Shown here: in pieces, positions 23,901-35,700 of the stretch
Position numbering within the stretch: the first letter of the stretch is position 1
Layout: each line of letters starts with the position of its first letter
Origin: Dimorphilus gyrociliatus
Lineage: Eukaryota; Annelida; Polychaeta; Dinophilidae
Direction of reading: 5' to 3'
Assembly (NCBI GenBank): GCA_904063045.1
Contig: CAJFCJ010000006.1
Coordinates: 3,116,408 to 3,180,407 of the forward strand
Length of the DNA: 64,000 nucleotides
Program-made: the position numbers and the translations under genes
Notes under the pieces: generated by a model
What the model saw: only the letters and a program-made list of their open reading frames with translations
What the model was told of the DNA's origin: nothing
The model's database searches: none

Positions 23901-24067
23901 TAGCACAGTTTTCAAGTTAGTTATTGTTTTCACAAGAGATTGAGTTTGCTGTAAAATATCGCACGAGAATTCAAATTAAGGAATCGAACGAATTTGAGAT
24001 ATATACTTACTCTCTGTAATAAATGACACTTTTCGCAATTATTTGACCCACTCACAAGGTTTTGCAT
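17944..24067 (-). CDS. Large coiled-coil/acidic nuclear protein, candidate ICE1 homologue
   Basis: Sixteen exons (complement): 24011-24067, 23890-23948, 23757-23831, 23634-23700, 23484-23549, 23271-23410, 23110-23202, 22958-23041, 22795-22896, 22565-22707, 21644-21751, 20851-21587, 18856-20784, 18703-18791, 18493-18644, 17944-18434; 4392 nt, 1463 residues, in frame throughout. Order: N-terminal CEKCHLLQ, then coiled coil to about residue 360; a proline/glutamine segment with LPSQLLPPLLSPA; a long acidic lysine-rich region with four 23-residue repeats; and a helical HEAT-like C-terminus. The CxxCxxLQ start, coiled coil and LLPPLLSP motif resemble ICE1, the scaffold of the little elongation complex for snRNA transcription (known family, my inference). 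It is shorter than human ICE1. No catalytic motif is visible. An Ig-protein gene is nested in intron 21752-22564. Confidence 0.55.
19880..20175 (-). repeat. Four tandem ~69-nt in-frame repeats in the ICE1-like exon
   Basis: The acidic exon encodes four consecutive units of about 23 residues, each with the pattern KVEAxSKxTNMxDNKKIE. The first two are almost identical (DNKK versus DNKN); the third and fourth have drifted. The unit length is a multiple of three, so copy-number change keeps the frame. Confidence 0.85.
21988..22440 (+). CDS. Nested single-exon Ig-domain type I membrane protein
   Basis: 150 residues. Signal peptide about 1-19 (LLKLSVILMLIFSVHS); one Ig-like fold with the first cysteine in KYECSS, tryptophan in ITWYD and the second cysteine in DSGIYICSDG (the D-x-G-x-Y-x-C signature of Ig V/I sets); a transmembrane helix about residues 112-135 (LVAGIVIISINLALIILFVG); and a short lysine-rich tail. 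Several N-glycosylation sequons (NSS, NIT, NST, NDS, NVT). It lies entirely inside the 813-nt intron 21752-22564 of the ICE1-like gene on the opposite strand. A polyadenylation signal overlaps the stop. I do not recognise an orthologue; a small cell-surface adhesion or receptor role is inference. Confidence 0.75.
   Translation: MTELLKLSVILMLIFSVHSNSSNITIKSSRDNWGTGRQAKYECSSKIIKDITWYDETATEINIFNSTRKYQVKNDLIIKDIRLNDSGIYICSDGYTSQNVTVNVFIMPSYLVAGIVIISINLALIILFVGCLIRSYFTNKKTKKKKNLPL
22440..22445 (+). terminator. Polyadenylation signal overlapping the Ig-gene stop codon
   Basis: AATAAA begins at the last base of the TAA stop codon (22438-22440), which would give an almost absent 3'UTR and keep the nested transcript inside the host intron. 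Confidence 0.5.
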
Positions 24068-24161
24068 ATTTATTCAAAATGAATTGGTTAAAGGAACTTT
24101 ATCTGCAGATTTTCTGTTTTCGAAGGAGTTCTGTTGAACGCATCCCTAACGAAGTTTGCTA

Positions 24162-24353
24162 ATGTCAAGGACGATACTTTCTATTCCGCCAGAACCATAC
24201 TTATTTGAAAGTTTTTTTAGGCTAAATGGCGGGAAGATTGTTTTGAAATGTAATGGTATGTTTTTAAAAAGTATTTCGAAAGATGCGAGTAAACCTAAGT
24301 ATCAACAGATTCAAATACCTACGATAGATTACAATCGAAAATTGAAACAATAA
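24162..24353 (+). CDS. Possible 63-residue protein of unknown function
   Basis: Open frame starting with ATG at 24162, running MSRTILSIPPEPYLFESFF through to a basic C-terminus, single exon. Its start lies only 94 bp from the divergent start of the ICE1-like gene, a typical bidirectional-promoter spacing. Composition is balanced, without the low complexity seen in chance AT-rich frames. I recognise no family. It could also be the first exon of a longer gene or a chance frame. Confidence 0.35.
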   Translation: MSRTILSIPPEPYLFESFFRLNGGKIVLKCNGMFLKSISKDASKPKYQQIQIPTIDYNRKLKQ

Positions 24354-24414
24354 GATTTTTTGTAATAGATAATATAAATATGATAAAAGTTATATATTCT
24401 TCAATGAACCAAAA

Positions 24415-26229
24415 TCAGCCTTGTAATTCAATCGTTTCCAAATCTTCTTCTAAATCTTGAAGATCCTCGTCCGCAAATAAGTTTTCATCTATAGGAACGC
24501 CATCTATCTCATTTTCTTTTGGTAGTGAAATGGCTTCGTCAGTTGGTTTTTCTTTATCGCATCCTCCTGCAGCTTCTGATAACCTGTTTTCTTCCTCCTT
24601 ATCAACTAAAAAAAATCGAATTGATAGTTTTATTGATATATTTTTTGATAAATTTACCGATTTCGCCGTTTGTAGTTGCTTTTTCTTGCTTAATTTCATA
24701 AATTCGTTGATCTGGAGCTTTAGTTCCAGAATTGTCAACCTAAAGAAACGAGTGCTTTTAAAATATAGCTACTCAATAAACTTGCAACACAAACCTCAGT
24801 GGCAAATGAAGTCAAATCATTAAAATCGATTTCTCTAACTTTCTCATCTTCCTCCTGTATATGTTAATATTTTAATTTAAGGTTTATATACACATAAATG
24901 CCAGATTACTAAAATGAGAGATGTTTACCTCATCTTTAGGTATTTCGTAGACTATATCTTCCACTGCATCATCATCACCTTCTATAAGATTTGGGTCAAA
25001 TTCAAACAAATCTTTTCCGCTAAGCTATATTTTAATATAATATGAATAAGTCCAACTTGTTATAACATATGTGTAAAATTCTTACTCCAAGAGCTTTTCC
25101 GGCTTTAAAGTCAGCCTTCTTCTTGTCCAAATCAGCTTTATGTTTAGCAATTTTCTCTTTGCGCTTTCGTTCCTTCCATTTTAAGAAAGACTCAAGAGTT
25201 ACTTTTGTCAAATTTTTGGAGCTCAAAGAGGCTCTCTCCTTTTCTACCAAATCTTCTAAGGTCAATTTATCTCCTACATCTTCTTTTTTCTTATCCTTTT
25301 TAAGTACAAATCCAGGAGGAAGACAATGTCTATAGATACATTTATCTCCACCGCTTGGACATTGCCAAAACCAACCATATTTAGAATTTTCTACAGCCTC
25401 CAAAAAGAACTTGCAAATCTGAATTATTGATATTAAACTATTATTCTCTGCTATGCAAGATGATGAAAATATACTTTCAACTACTTACAATCGCTGTTTT
25501 CGGCTTACTCTTATTACTTTCTCCGTGCTTTTGGTTAACGACCTCTTCGAGTTTATTTTCATCCCAGTCATCCATAGTTTCTGAAAAATAAAAGGTGATA
25601 AATGATACTTTAAAGATATATAAAAGTTTATAATATATCATACCTTCCTCGTCTCTTGTGTCGGAATACATATTTTTTTTTTCACTCTTCCTACCAATAT
25701 TCAAATCATGAGAGAATTTACATTTCGCTCCTTTACCACACTGGCCTTGCTTGAAAAAGGCGCAAACAACACTCTTTGGATCCACACCTGTTATATATTA
25801 GAATCAATATTAACTAGTTTCTTTACCTATAAAACTGTGCATTATTATGAATTAGAATTTTAGATAAACATAAAACATGAAAGTAAATTTTACCTTTTCC
25901 AATTTTTTGTTCGACAGGTTTAAAAAGCATGTTTAATTCTTCAGCTTGTTTCTTCTTATCATCCTTTCCACCAAGCTTTTGCTTTTCAAGTTCAAGCTGT
26001 TTAGCGCTCTTCTGGTTTCCATGATGAACTTGCTTTTGAACTTGTTGAATAAATTTCTGCTGTTTAGCTCCTCGTTTATTTTTTAGACCAAATGTCTTAT
26101 CCTGCGGTGAAATTCTTATATTATCGCTAAGCAAAGTAAAACGTGGCTAGTGAATACCTCAACAATTTTATCCTTTTTCTTTTGTTCAGTTTTCTTACTG
26201 ACTTTGTCACCTCCTTTCTTCGGTGGCAT
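24415..26229 (-). CDS. ZC3H15: Zinc finger CCCH protein 15 (DRG1-binding, DFRP1)
   Basis: Cytoplasmic partner that stabilises the GTPase DRG1, linked to translation. Nine exons (complement): 26158-26229, 25894-26101, 25644-25787, 25489-25580, 25086-25418, 24929-25024, 24795-24854, 24658-24739, 24415-24605; 1278 nt, 425 residues, about the length of the human protein as I recall it. The start MPPKKGGDK is diagnostic. It has two CCCH fingers, [21 protein letters not shown] (about 100-120) and [28 protein letters not shown] (about 172-203), then a lysine-rich helix and an acidic tail. All splice junctions are canonical and in frame. Confidence 0.97.
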
Positions 26230-26691
26230 TATTTCATTTATTTAAATCTACTGTTTTACCTAAAATAACGATTATTTCACAATCAATGAAATCGGAAATG
26301 TAAGACAGAAGTGTCAGCTTATCTTCCGGTGAAATATATAGACTGGTTTTAATATGGTTCATATGATGGTGAATATAAAGTATATCGAACAAAAGTTTTT
26401 TCTGACTAGTTAAAATCTTAGTAGTTTATTATGAATAGTTAAAAAAAAAGAACACAGTTTCACTCAAATAAATTGATTAGCTAAATCCTTTATTTTTATT
26501 ACGGCATTTCAAAGCATTCTAGATAGGACGCGGTAGCAGTAGAAAATGAAAGCATTTCGATAAAATCAAAAAAAAATAAACGCTTACAAAGCCTCTGTAC
26601 ATAAACTATATGCTACATTTCCAAAATAAGGAAGCGGCTTTAATTTTTGTAAATTAGTAAATATGGGTTCAACTTCTAGACAGAGTTAGAC
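26230..26691. other. Intergenic, ZC3H15 promoter and tropomyosin 3'UTR
   Basis: 462 bp. A TTTATT (polyadenylation signal on the minus strand) lies near 26490. No coding signal. Confidence 0.4.
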
Positions 26692-29377
26692 TTAAATATT
26701 ATCAATTTCACTTGAGAGCCGGTCCCATTCTTCCTTAAGTTTTTTGTATTCTTGTTTTTCTCTAATTAGTTCCTCTGTTGAAAAAAGAGTGCATGAATAA
26801 TTTGAAAAAAGTTAATTGAAGATAGTTTTTATACCATCTAAGCGGTCAATCTGTCGTTGTTGTTGTGTAACTTGTCTTTCAAGCATTTCGTTATGCGCAT
26901 CAGACTGAAAAAAAAAAGAAAATTTTAAAAAAGTTAAATCTAGTAAAAACATTTGATTCGGTAGCTCGGTTTAGAATTACTTATCGTAAAAAAGAACAGT
27001 GTGAAAGACGCGATATATTTTTGATTTGAACTAAAACGATAATAAATATCATTTAAATTACCTCTTTCAATCTACACTTCCAATCTCTAAGCGTTTCTTC
27101 ATAGTAATTCTCCTTTTTCATAGCTTTTTCTTCTCCAATTTCTAAAGATCTCAAGCTAGAACTTAATCCGTGAAGTTCACGTTCCAGATCTTTAATTTTA
27201 CTTTCAGCCGAGTCAGCCTTCGATTCTTGTTGCATGAGTGATTCTTCAGTACTCTTCAATCTGCAGGCGACCTGAAAGAATTGTAAATTCAGTACATGTC
27301 GGTAGTAACAGTTTTTCGGAGTCAAACTAATAAAGAACTAGAAATGTCAAACAATGCTGCTCATGCTGTAAAATAAGGAGACAGTTAATCGAATAGTTTT
27401 TCTTTTAGTTGCAACTGTATATAAATATTTATAAATATTTGCCATATCTATAATAAGCATTAAAGCTTTAAATTTGTTAAAATGTAACGAGGTTTCATTC
27501 TTAACTCACTGGGTAAGAAATTACCTAAATTTAATGAAAATACCCTAAGGTTCTAACTTCTTTATTAAACTTGGTCTTGGTCTCAGTTCTCGTTACATCT
27601 TTATAAATTTTTTTTTTTGGTAAAACAAGTAATTAGTAGGGATATGATTTTCACAGCTGAAAATCTTAAACGGCAGCCCAACATTCGTACCAGTCTTTTT
27701 TAATGAGATAAGCCTGAAAAATGCCGAAGTGAATATAGCATTTGTAAAAGCGCAGCAGCTCATAGAGGTTTGGCTAGAGTTTTGCTTGCAAACCTCCTCT
27801 AGCTTTTTTTCCGCATTATGCTTATCGGTTTCAGCTAGGCGCCACCTCTCTTCAAACTCCATAGACCTACTCTCGGCTTGATCGCGTTGTGCAGACGCTG
27901 TCCGATTGTTTCTAAATTATAGAAGAAAAATAATTAGATTTTTCAGTTCATTCTTACCTCTTCAAACATCCGCTCGCGTTCTTCTGCAATCAAACGTGAT
28001 TGCTTTGCATCGTCATCTAGCTGAGTAACGCGGTCTTCAGCAAATTCTAAACGGCGCTCCAAAGTTCTTCTAGCTCTAGATAACAAGTCTGGTTAGGCCT
28101 AATCTATTTCTCAATTTAAACAATAGTAACATTTGGTGAGCATTAATTACAGATGCTATTAACATTGTAATGTCATACATTTGAAATTTAGGCTCCCTAA
28201 GAACTATCATCTGACATATTGATGAATTGCATTTATTTTTAGGTAATTGAAAATATTTTACTATAGTTTCCGTAATCCTTAAATAGTTTCATACCAGTTA
28301 GAATTATATCCATATATATTTTAGCTAATATAAGATAAATATTGATAAAAACAGATAGCCTGGTGTCATTGGCCCTAAAACGAAAAAAAAACTCTTTTTT
28401 CCACTCCCAACATCAAATAATCAAATAAAGTCTAAGCTTATCCATATTATCATATATAAACGTGCAAAAATGGTGATTATATTCAATATCAAATGGCATT
28501 GAGCAATAGAAAGCTCTTTTAACCCTCTCCGAGACTCAATAAAATGGAAAAATAGGCCTGTATAAAAAAGCCATCTGTATTGAATATCCCAGCTTTGTTA
28601 TTCAGAAATGCTTGGAAAGTGTTATCCCTACATTTGTATACAAAAATTCCTCTTCTCAATTTCAATTGAATAGAGAAAAAGTAAATTATAAGCAATGAGT
28701 CTACAAGGAATATGTTTTTCATTATAATATTCGATTCTTTAAGTGCATTTCTTACAATTTAATATTAAATTTCTCTATATTAAATTTTTTTATCTGGAAT
28801 ATTTCTACAAAAAAATGTAGTCTGATGTCCAGTCTTATCAAAAATATAAAAAATGTGACTTAAAAATAACATATCTGCCCCTTTGTCTAATTCTAAGCTA
28901 ATATTCTACTTGCTTTTGATAGAGAAGATAACAATCCTGCATTATCCAATTACATTCCACGCCCAATAAAAAAAAAATCCTTAAATAGGCATCTTAAAAA
29001 TCCTTATAATCTTATCTTTTTACTAATATGAACTGTCATAAGATTTTTACCTTTCGCTCTCATCTACAGCGTTAGTAACCTCCTGCAATTTTTCAGTAGT
29101 TGTTTGCAGACGCTTTTCGTACTGTGTTGCCTCTTCTTCAACTCTTCCAAGAGTTCTTTTCAACGACATATTCTCATTTTCCAACTATTAAATTTAAGAA
29201 AAACTTATTAAAGAGAAATTCTAGGTCTCGAAAACGAACTTCATTGCACTTCTCTTCCTTCTTCTTCATCTCAGCGCAAACGTCTTCGTACATTTGACGA
29301 TATTCTTCACATTCTGTTTTCAGTTTATTCATACGATCTTTTAGCTGACCTAGAACACCGGTTGATGGATTAGCCAT
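26692..29377 (-). CDS. TPM: Tropomyosin, short isoform gene with an alternative exon pair
   Basis: Actin-filament-binding parallel coiled coil. Exons (complement): 29240-29377, 29051-29184, then either 27958-28075 or 27794-27911, then 27062-27271, 26835-26904, 26692-26774. With one of the pair the CDS is 753 nt, 250 residues, close to the 248 of short tropomyosins. Visible hallmarks: NAVDESER at the end of exon 2, AESKIKDLERELHGLSSSLRSLEIGEEKA in the fourth coding position, heptad repeats throughout, no prolines after the first residues. The C-terminus EIDNI is diverged from family consensus, suggesting a fast-evolving paralogue. Exon 1 uses a GTTCGT donor. Confidence 0.85.
27794..27911 (-). 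other. TPM: Alternative tropomyosin exon (second of the pair)
   Basis: 118 nt, the same length and phase as 27958-28075. It starts in phase 2 after the AG of the arginine codon, encodes NNRTASAQRDQAESR onward and ends LEE in phase 0. The sister exon encodes ARRTLERRLEFAEDR onward and ends FEE. Both feed the next exon, which begins VACRL. Confidence 0.8.
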
Positions 29378-31010
29378 GTTTTACTGTATGTGTAATCCTC
29401 TTTTCCGGCTAAGTGGTAAGACGAATTTGCAAGATGGCCGACTTACAGGTTCGTGTTATTTAGTATTATTGCGCGTATATTTTTAAGACTTACTCATTCT
29501 TACTTATAGAAATGGAAATTTAAAAAATAGTTATCTATCCTTTATAATTAAATTTTTATGAAAAAAAAATAAATTCGAAAAAAGTAAAGATTTTTGTAAA
29601 GAACTACTTTTTCTTCGGCTGTTATTAGGTGTCACTAGGAGTTTTTTTTAAAACGACGTGATTAACTCCGCCCCCAAATATTTGGAATAGGCCTAAAGTT
29701 ACCTTAAATGGAAATTAGGAATGAGGAAAGAATTTCAAAAGATAATGAATAATGTAATATTTTTTAAGTAATAAATATAGTCCGCAGTAAAGTTTCAACA
29801 AAATAAATATATTGACATATCGAATTCCAATAAAAAATTCCAAGGTAAACGAAAAGACAATATTTATTTAAGTTACTATTGATGCTAAGGGAATGTTAAA
29901 GTTTATTTATAGTTTGGAAAAAGACAATTGACAAAATGGCAACTATGTTTAAACAGTAGAAAGAGAGAGAGAAAGAAAACTTGATTTTTTAAAAAATACA
30001 AAAAAGAATATAAAAAACTTTAAACATTAAACAATGGATAACTATGTATAAAGTAATAAGTAATTAAGTTAACTAAAAGTTTCTGTCTCTCTTTCTTCTT
30101 TCTAATATTTACTAAAAAAGATAAGATTTCTTTTTTATATTTTTTTTAATAACGGAAATAGTCGGCATTTTTGAAGCTCTCCAGGTATAACAAACAGGGA
30201 AAAAAAATCCCCGCTTACCCGACGCCTCCTTTCATTAAAAATAGAAAAAAAATCTCCTACGGAAGAGTGAAAATGTCATATTGTATAATTCAATACCGTT
30301 AACAGTATAATAGGGAAAGAAACTACTCTTTAAGAAAATATTTTCAACAATTAAAAAAAAATAGCTAACTAGGTCAGATGTGTCTATTTGCCCAGTAATT
30401 TGCAGTTATTTACTCATTCATTATAAAGACAATTTATTGATACTTGACTAGAAAAGGAGGTCGAATTATATACAATATATATATATATATATATATTAAT
30501 TATTACAAATGAGAATAAAGCATAGTAGATAGTATATCTGCGTAGATCTAATGAAATATTTAAAAAGAGACAATATACGAAAATCATAATTCGTAATGGC
30601 ATGCATAAGTATGTGTTTTTCTCTATAGTTATTTATGTTGACGTTTTTAATTGACTAGAAGATCGATTATTAGTAAAGGAATGTTGTATATGTGAAGAAA
30701 AAAAAACCTGCGTGAGAGTTGACACTCAAAGTAGATATACTCTTAAAGAGAACGACTAATATAGAGTATTTAGTAAGTAAGAAAGAAAGAATTATAATTT
30801 ACCATTTCTATATCTATTCACTTAGAATATCATATTTAATAAAAAAGTAATTAATTGTATAATTTATTATTAAACGTGATCAATATTGAAGCTTATCAAT
30901 AAATATATTTAAGGTTAGTCTATATTAAATGTTAATATTTGAATTCTATGATACCAAAAAACTCATTAGACAAAGCACACTGTTCAAACGGGATTTATAT
31001 ATTCTTATAA

Positions 31011-31052
31011 ATATATATATATATATATATATATCTTTCTCTCTCTCTCTCT
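31011..31052. repeat. Compound microsatellite (AT)n(TC)n
   Basis: About 24 bp of AT followed directly by about 18 bp of TC/CT. Confidence 0.9.
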
Positions 31053-31910
31053 TCTTCAAAATTACATATTTTGGAACTGTAAGATAGCAAAATGATATAG
31101 AAAAAAATATTCCTCATCAAATATAATTGACCCTTTTGTCAGGTCAAGTACTGATAGCATGGATCTACAATACATTTAAATAGACAATAGATAAACCTTT
31201 TTCATCAACTTTAATAGTAGTTTTTAAACATCAGTAAGTGTTTATTGTATTATTGTTTCTTTTTTTCTTCTTGATGATTAAATAAAATGTATACTTTTTA
31301 TAATCAATTTTCAATTTTAATGACTAATTAAAAGTATGACAAGGTCGCTATTAATAAAAGGATTTTGAGTACATTTTATTCTGTATGAATAACATAAAAG
31401 AGTCCAAAAGTAACTCCTTTTTATCTAAACATTTTATGTATTTTTTTTCCTTTTCTTTAGAATTCTTCAATGAAATTAGCTCAAACTTTTACGTAACATA
31501 CGAGGATATGATTCATTTTACATAAAAACTCGTTTATTTACATAACCGCAAAAGAGAGGGATTTTTTAAAAGCTTCCGCCTAGCTACGTTTTGGGGTCAC
31601 GAATGCTGAACAATACGTAATATGGAAGATTTGTAGTTAAGAGTAAATCACGGCTGAATAATGTAGGACGATATCATAAATGGACTTTTACTACTAGCTA
31701 AAAGCAGTAAAGAGTAAGACAAGTCACACTTTTTATATTGTTGACCTTTTGTTGTAAAATATAAAAATTAAAATACAAAAAAGTCAAATTTTATGCTTAA
31801 ATGTTATCTATATATGACCTGAATAAACGTTTAATGTTTTGATCGTCTAAATTAGGTCCAGAACAAATATAATTAATGGATTAATAGACCAAACAGCTAT
31901 ATATAGTCAT

Positions 31911-31960
31911 ATACTGTATATACTGTATATATATATAAAGAGTGAGAGAGAGAGAGAGAG
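31911..31960. repeat. ATACTGTAT near-palindromes followed by (GA)n
   Basis: Two overlapping ATACTGTAT units, then TATATATA, then GAGAGA about 20 bp long. Confidence 0.9.
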
Positions 31961-32190
31961 TATAATCATTCCTTTTTGTGTAGCGGACGAAAACGATCTA
32001 TTAAATATTATTAAAATATCTTAAACCCGTAAAATATTGCTATTATTGTCATTTATTCATTATTTATTGTCTGATTTATATACTAATCTTTATAAATTGA
32101 CAATTACTGCCCTCTATCGTACTTGTTCAAAGTACAACGAATGGAAGTTTTTATGGGGGAGACAGTTCATTAGGATGAATGCGTGAGAAA

Positions 32191-32243
32191 GATATATATA
32201 TATACAGTATATATATATAGAGAGAGAGAGATAGAGAGAGAGA
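32191..32243. repeat. TATACAGTATA near-palindrome followed by (GA)n
   Basis: A TATATATACAGTATATATA block followed directly by about 25 bp of GA repeat with one interruption, the same architecture as 31911-31960. Confidence 0.9.
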
Positions 32244-32704
32244 AACTAATATAGAACAATTAACAAGATATATAATTTTATAGTTTGTTATTTTTTTAGT
32301 CTTTTATTAAGCAAAAAGTATTGTTTATTTCTAACAAATGAACTTTCTCACATACAAAGAAAGATATGTGCTTAATGCGAACCAAAATTTCTCTTGTTTT
32401 TAAATAGCGATGAAGTTAGATTCTTTCGTTCATTCGTATTGTGAGGAAGAGGGAGGGACGTACATTAAAGAGTACAATTTGTAACAAACATGATTGAATA
32501 CAAAAAAAAAAAAAAATAAAGAAGAATATCCTTAGCCAAGCTCATTTTCATTCGTTCTCCAAGTTAAAAAAACTTTATTATTGGTGAAAAATTATTTAAC
32601 ATATATCTAGTGTTAGTTAGCTTCTATATTTTGTTGTATTTTGTGTTTTTTTTCCTTCTATTTTGATTAAATCACTATGGAAATTAATTTTTTTATCATT
32701 TTTA

Positions 32705-35700
32705 TTAATTTCCATTTTGTTCTAGTTCTGTAACAAAAGAGTGCGGGAAATATCCTATACTTCCATGCAATCTACCTTTCCACCATCCTCTTGAATCAGT
32801 TGCTTTAGATATTATTTCAATTATTTCTCCAGTATGGATAGTAAGTTGATTTAGAGCAGTTGCTGAATAGTTGAATTCGACTCTACACTTGCCGATTATT
32901 GGGATTCTATGCGAAGTACTGGGAGGGAGTGGTGGAGGTTGCTGATAAGCCTGTTCAAGGGTTGTATCTAACTCTGCAAAGGAGTGCTTCAGGTTATTCG
33001 ATTCGTAGTATTGAACTAGTAATTTGATGGAAGTAAATTTTTTGCATTCTGCTATGTAGTATTCTCTTGAATTTGTGTCATGTATCTTAATGTGTTTCAC
33101 AGAATTTTCAAACTTAATGCTTAAGGCGTAGCCAGATAATTCTCTTTCTCTTACAAGGAATGTTCCGCTTGGTGAATTCATCAATGTTTTACAAGCTACA
33201 TCTCTCGTCATTTTTCCAATGAACCTAAATAAATAAAAAATAAAATATTACAGGAACAATTACGATAATTTATTTGGAACCAAATGCGATAAAATTCCCA
33301 TTACGGATAGAACAAGAGGTTTATCGCGTCTGTTACCAAGCAAATTTCATTAAAGAACATACGATATATGTTATTTCTAATAGATGATAGCCAGATAGAT
33401 TAAAAAGCAAAGACAAGCTTACCAAGGGTAATTAAGCATTTCCAGATTTGACTGATTTTCGCGTCGACTGGATATCATATCGGATGGATCAACACTCCGC
33501 CGATTTGGCACTAAAGGAGGTCGAACAGGGCGTGTCTCGCGATATGACTCGCTTCTTTCGCAGTCGTGTAACTATTAAATAGTGAAAAAAAAAGCAACAT
33601 GGGGATAGATGAAAGGTTGAGGTAAAATTAATATAAACAAAAAATAAATATAAATAAAAGGATCTAAGATTTTCTATGAACGTTTTGCGCGTTTAATAAA
33701 ATGTTGTCTTACACCAATAGATAATTGAAAACAATTTGTTTTATAGATCCTTTCATTAGATTAAACATCGACTCAACATATGTTAATAAAGTTATAAACA
33801 GCGTCTGAAATAGGAAAAAAAGGAGAAAAAATATTTTGACGATTGAAGCGTTAGTAAGCGCCTGTCTCCATGACAAAAGTTCTGCTCACCATATCTCTTT
33901 ATAAAGTTCAGTAGAATCTCTCGGTCGATTCTCATTTTGTTGAATAATCGATGTACGCTCGTAACCGTCAACCTATTTAAATTTTCATGCAGAAAACAAA
34001 AAAAACACCCGCAATTCTTCAACAGAATGTTTTACAAGAAAGTAAAAAAGAAAGCTATCGGATTTTTTATTTAATAGAAAATCTTTTTTTTATATGTTTT
34101 GTTAATAATTTTAGAAATAATACATTTTTAAACTTAGAAATAGTTGAAAAATTAAAACTTACTGATCGCACATAGTTGAGGGGAAACAATCCCTCTTGAC
34201 CCCTAAGAGTTCCTTTCGACCATTCCGAATTTATTCTGTCGATCACTTGAATAACATCATCTTTCCTGAAAGTTAAGTAGGTGTTGCTATCACCATTTTC
34301 CAAAATACTCCTAGTAGGAAAATCAGCTATGGCTCTGACGGTGGTAATATTTTGATGTGTGTCCGATGCTATCGTTGCAGCACAATGGGGTTTTCTGGCA
34401 TTATTTACACATTCCAAATGTAAATTTATTTCACACTTTTTACATTTATATCCTTGGTAAAAAGCTCCTCTTAATAATCTTTTACAGAAGGAGCATTCAG
34501 TTGGATCTTTATAACTGAACATTAAAAAGTCGTGACCTTTTTCTTGTGCTCTCATAGGTATAGTATGGTTATGGGCTTCTGTGATGGCATGTTGCCATCT
34601 TCCTTGACTTTCAAAATTTCTGGCATAGAGTTTAAAACATTCAGGTTTAGCATTTTCCTCATCAGTTTTTTTCTCAAGTCGAAGACAGAAAGTCCAAGGT
34701 CTACCTTGCTTACTTGAGTTTTCAATAAAAAGCGAATAGTGACTCAGAACAACGGCACCTTTGTATTTGTAGGTATCATTCTGTTAAGATACAAATAAGA
34801 GAAAGTTAATAATGTAGAGAAGAACGACATCTTCATGAAATATAGTATCTATAATAATAGTGTCTTTTTCTTTTAGAATAAAATTTGTTTGTTCTAATTA
34901 ATAAAAGAATTAAAATAACAAAAATAACCAAAGCATAAAGGGTTCCAAAAAAAAATAATGACAAAAAGCGTCGTAAATATGCTATAACAAAAATCATGCA
35001 TAAAGTATGAAATACGTAAGTTTCCACATGCAAATAAAAATAATATTAAAAGCGATTTCTGTTTGTTTTTTTTAAAATGAAAAAAATATATATAGATAGA
35101 TTGTATATCTTCAAATCAATGGGTTTTTTATACATATATATAATGTATAGTATATAGCATTGTTAATAAACAAAAAGCACCTCCGTCATATCTCATAACT
35201 GAAATGATTAATGCCTAACCATGTTGAACGTAAAGAAAAGTGCTTACCGAAGACCAAAAGTCTAAAACCTATAATATAAACGTAAAAAAAAGCAAAAATG
35301 TGAAAGAAAAAAAAAAAGAAAAAAAAACTTCATGACAAAATGCAAAAAAAAATGTTCATTTTTTTAGAGCTTCAAGAACAACAGCATCTCCATATTTGGC
35401 AAAATATTATTATTACTATTTTTCGAAAGGTCGAATAGTAATAATAATAATAACAATAATAATAAATAAATAGAAAATAAGGTGTATAAAGAAAATGCTA
35501 AGAAAAAAAGTGAAGAAATAAACACATTGAAGAGATAAATAAAAATCCTATTTGTTTTTGTTAATATCAAACAAAGGCCTATATTTTAAAATGCCTTCGT
35601 AAAGATAACAAACGTCGTTATATATTGTGGAAGAATATTGACCTTGAAGTTCTATTTTTAAAAATTATGTGTAATAAAGTGGATATATATACTGTATAAT

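Larger units (their letters stand above)
29378..32704. other. 3.3-kb non-coding stretch, tropomyosin promoter to Vav 3' flank
   Basis: No supported gene. Very AT-rich. It contains three compound AT/GA microsatellites (listed separately), an AT run at about 30475-30496 and a poly-A run near 32503-32515. The proximal end is the tropomyosin promoter and the distal end the 3'UTR of the full-length Vav gene; any long 3'UTR cannot be delimited by eye. Confidence 0.5.
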
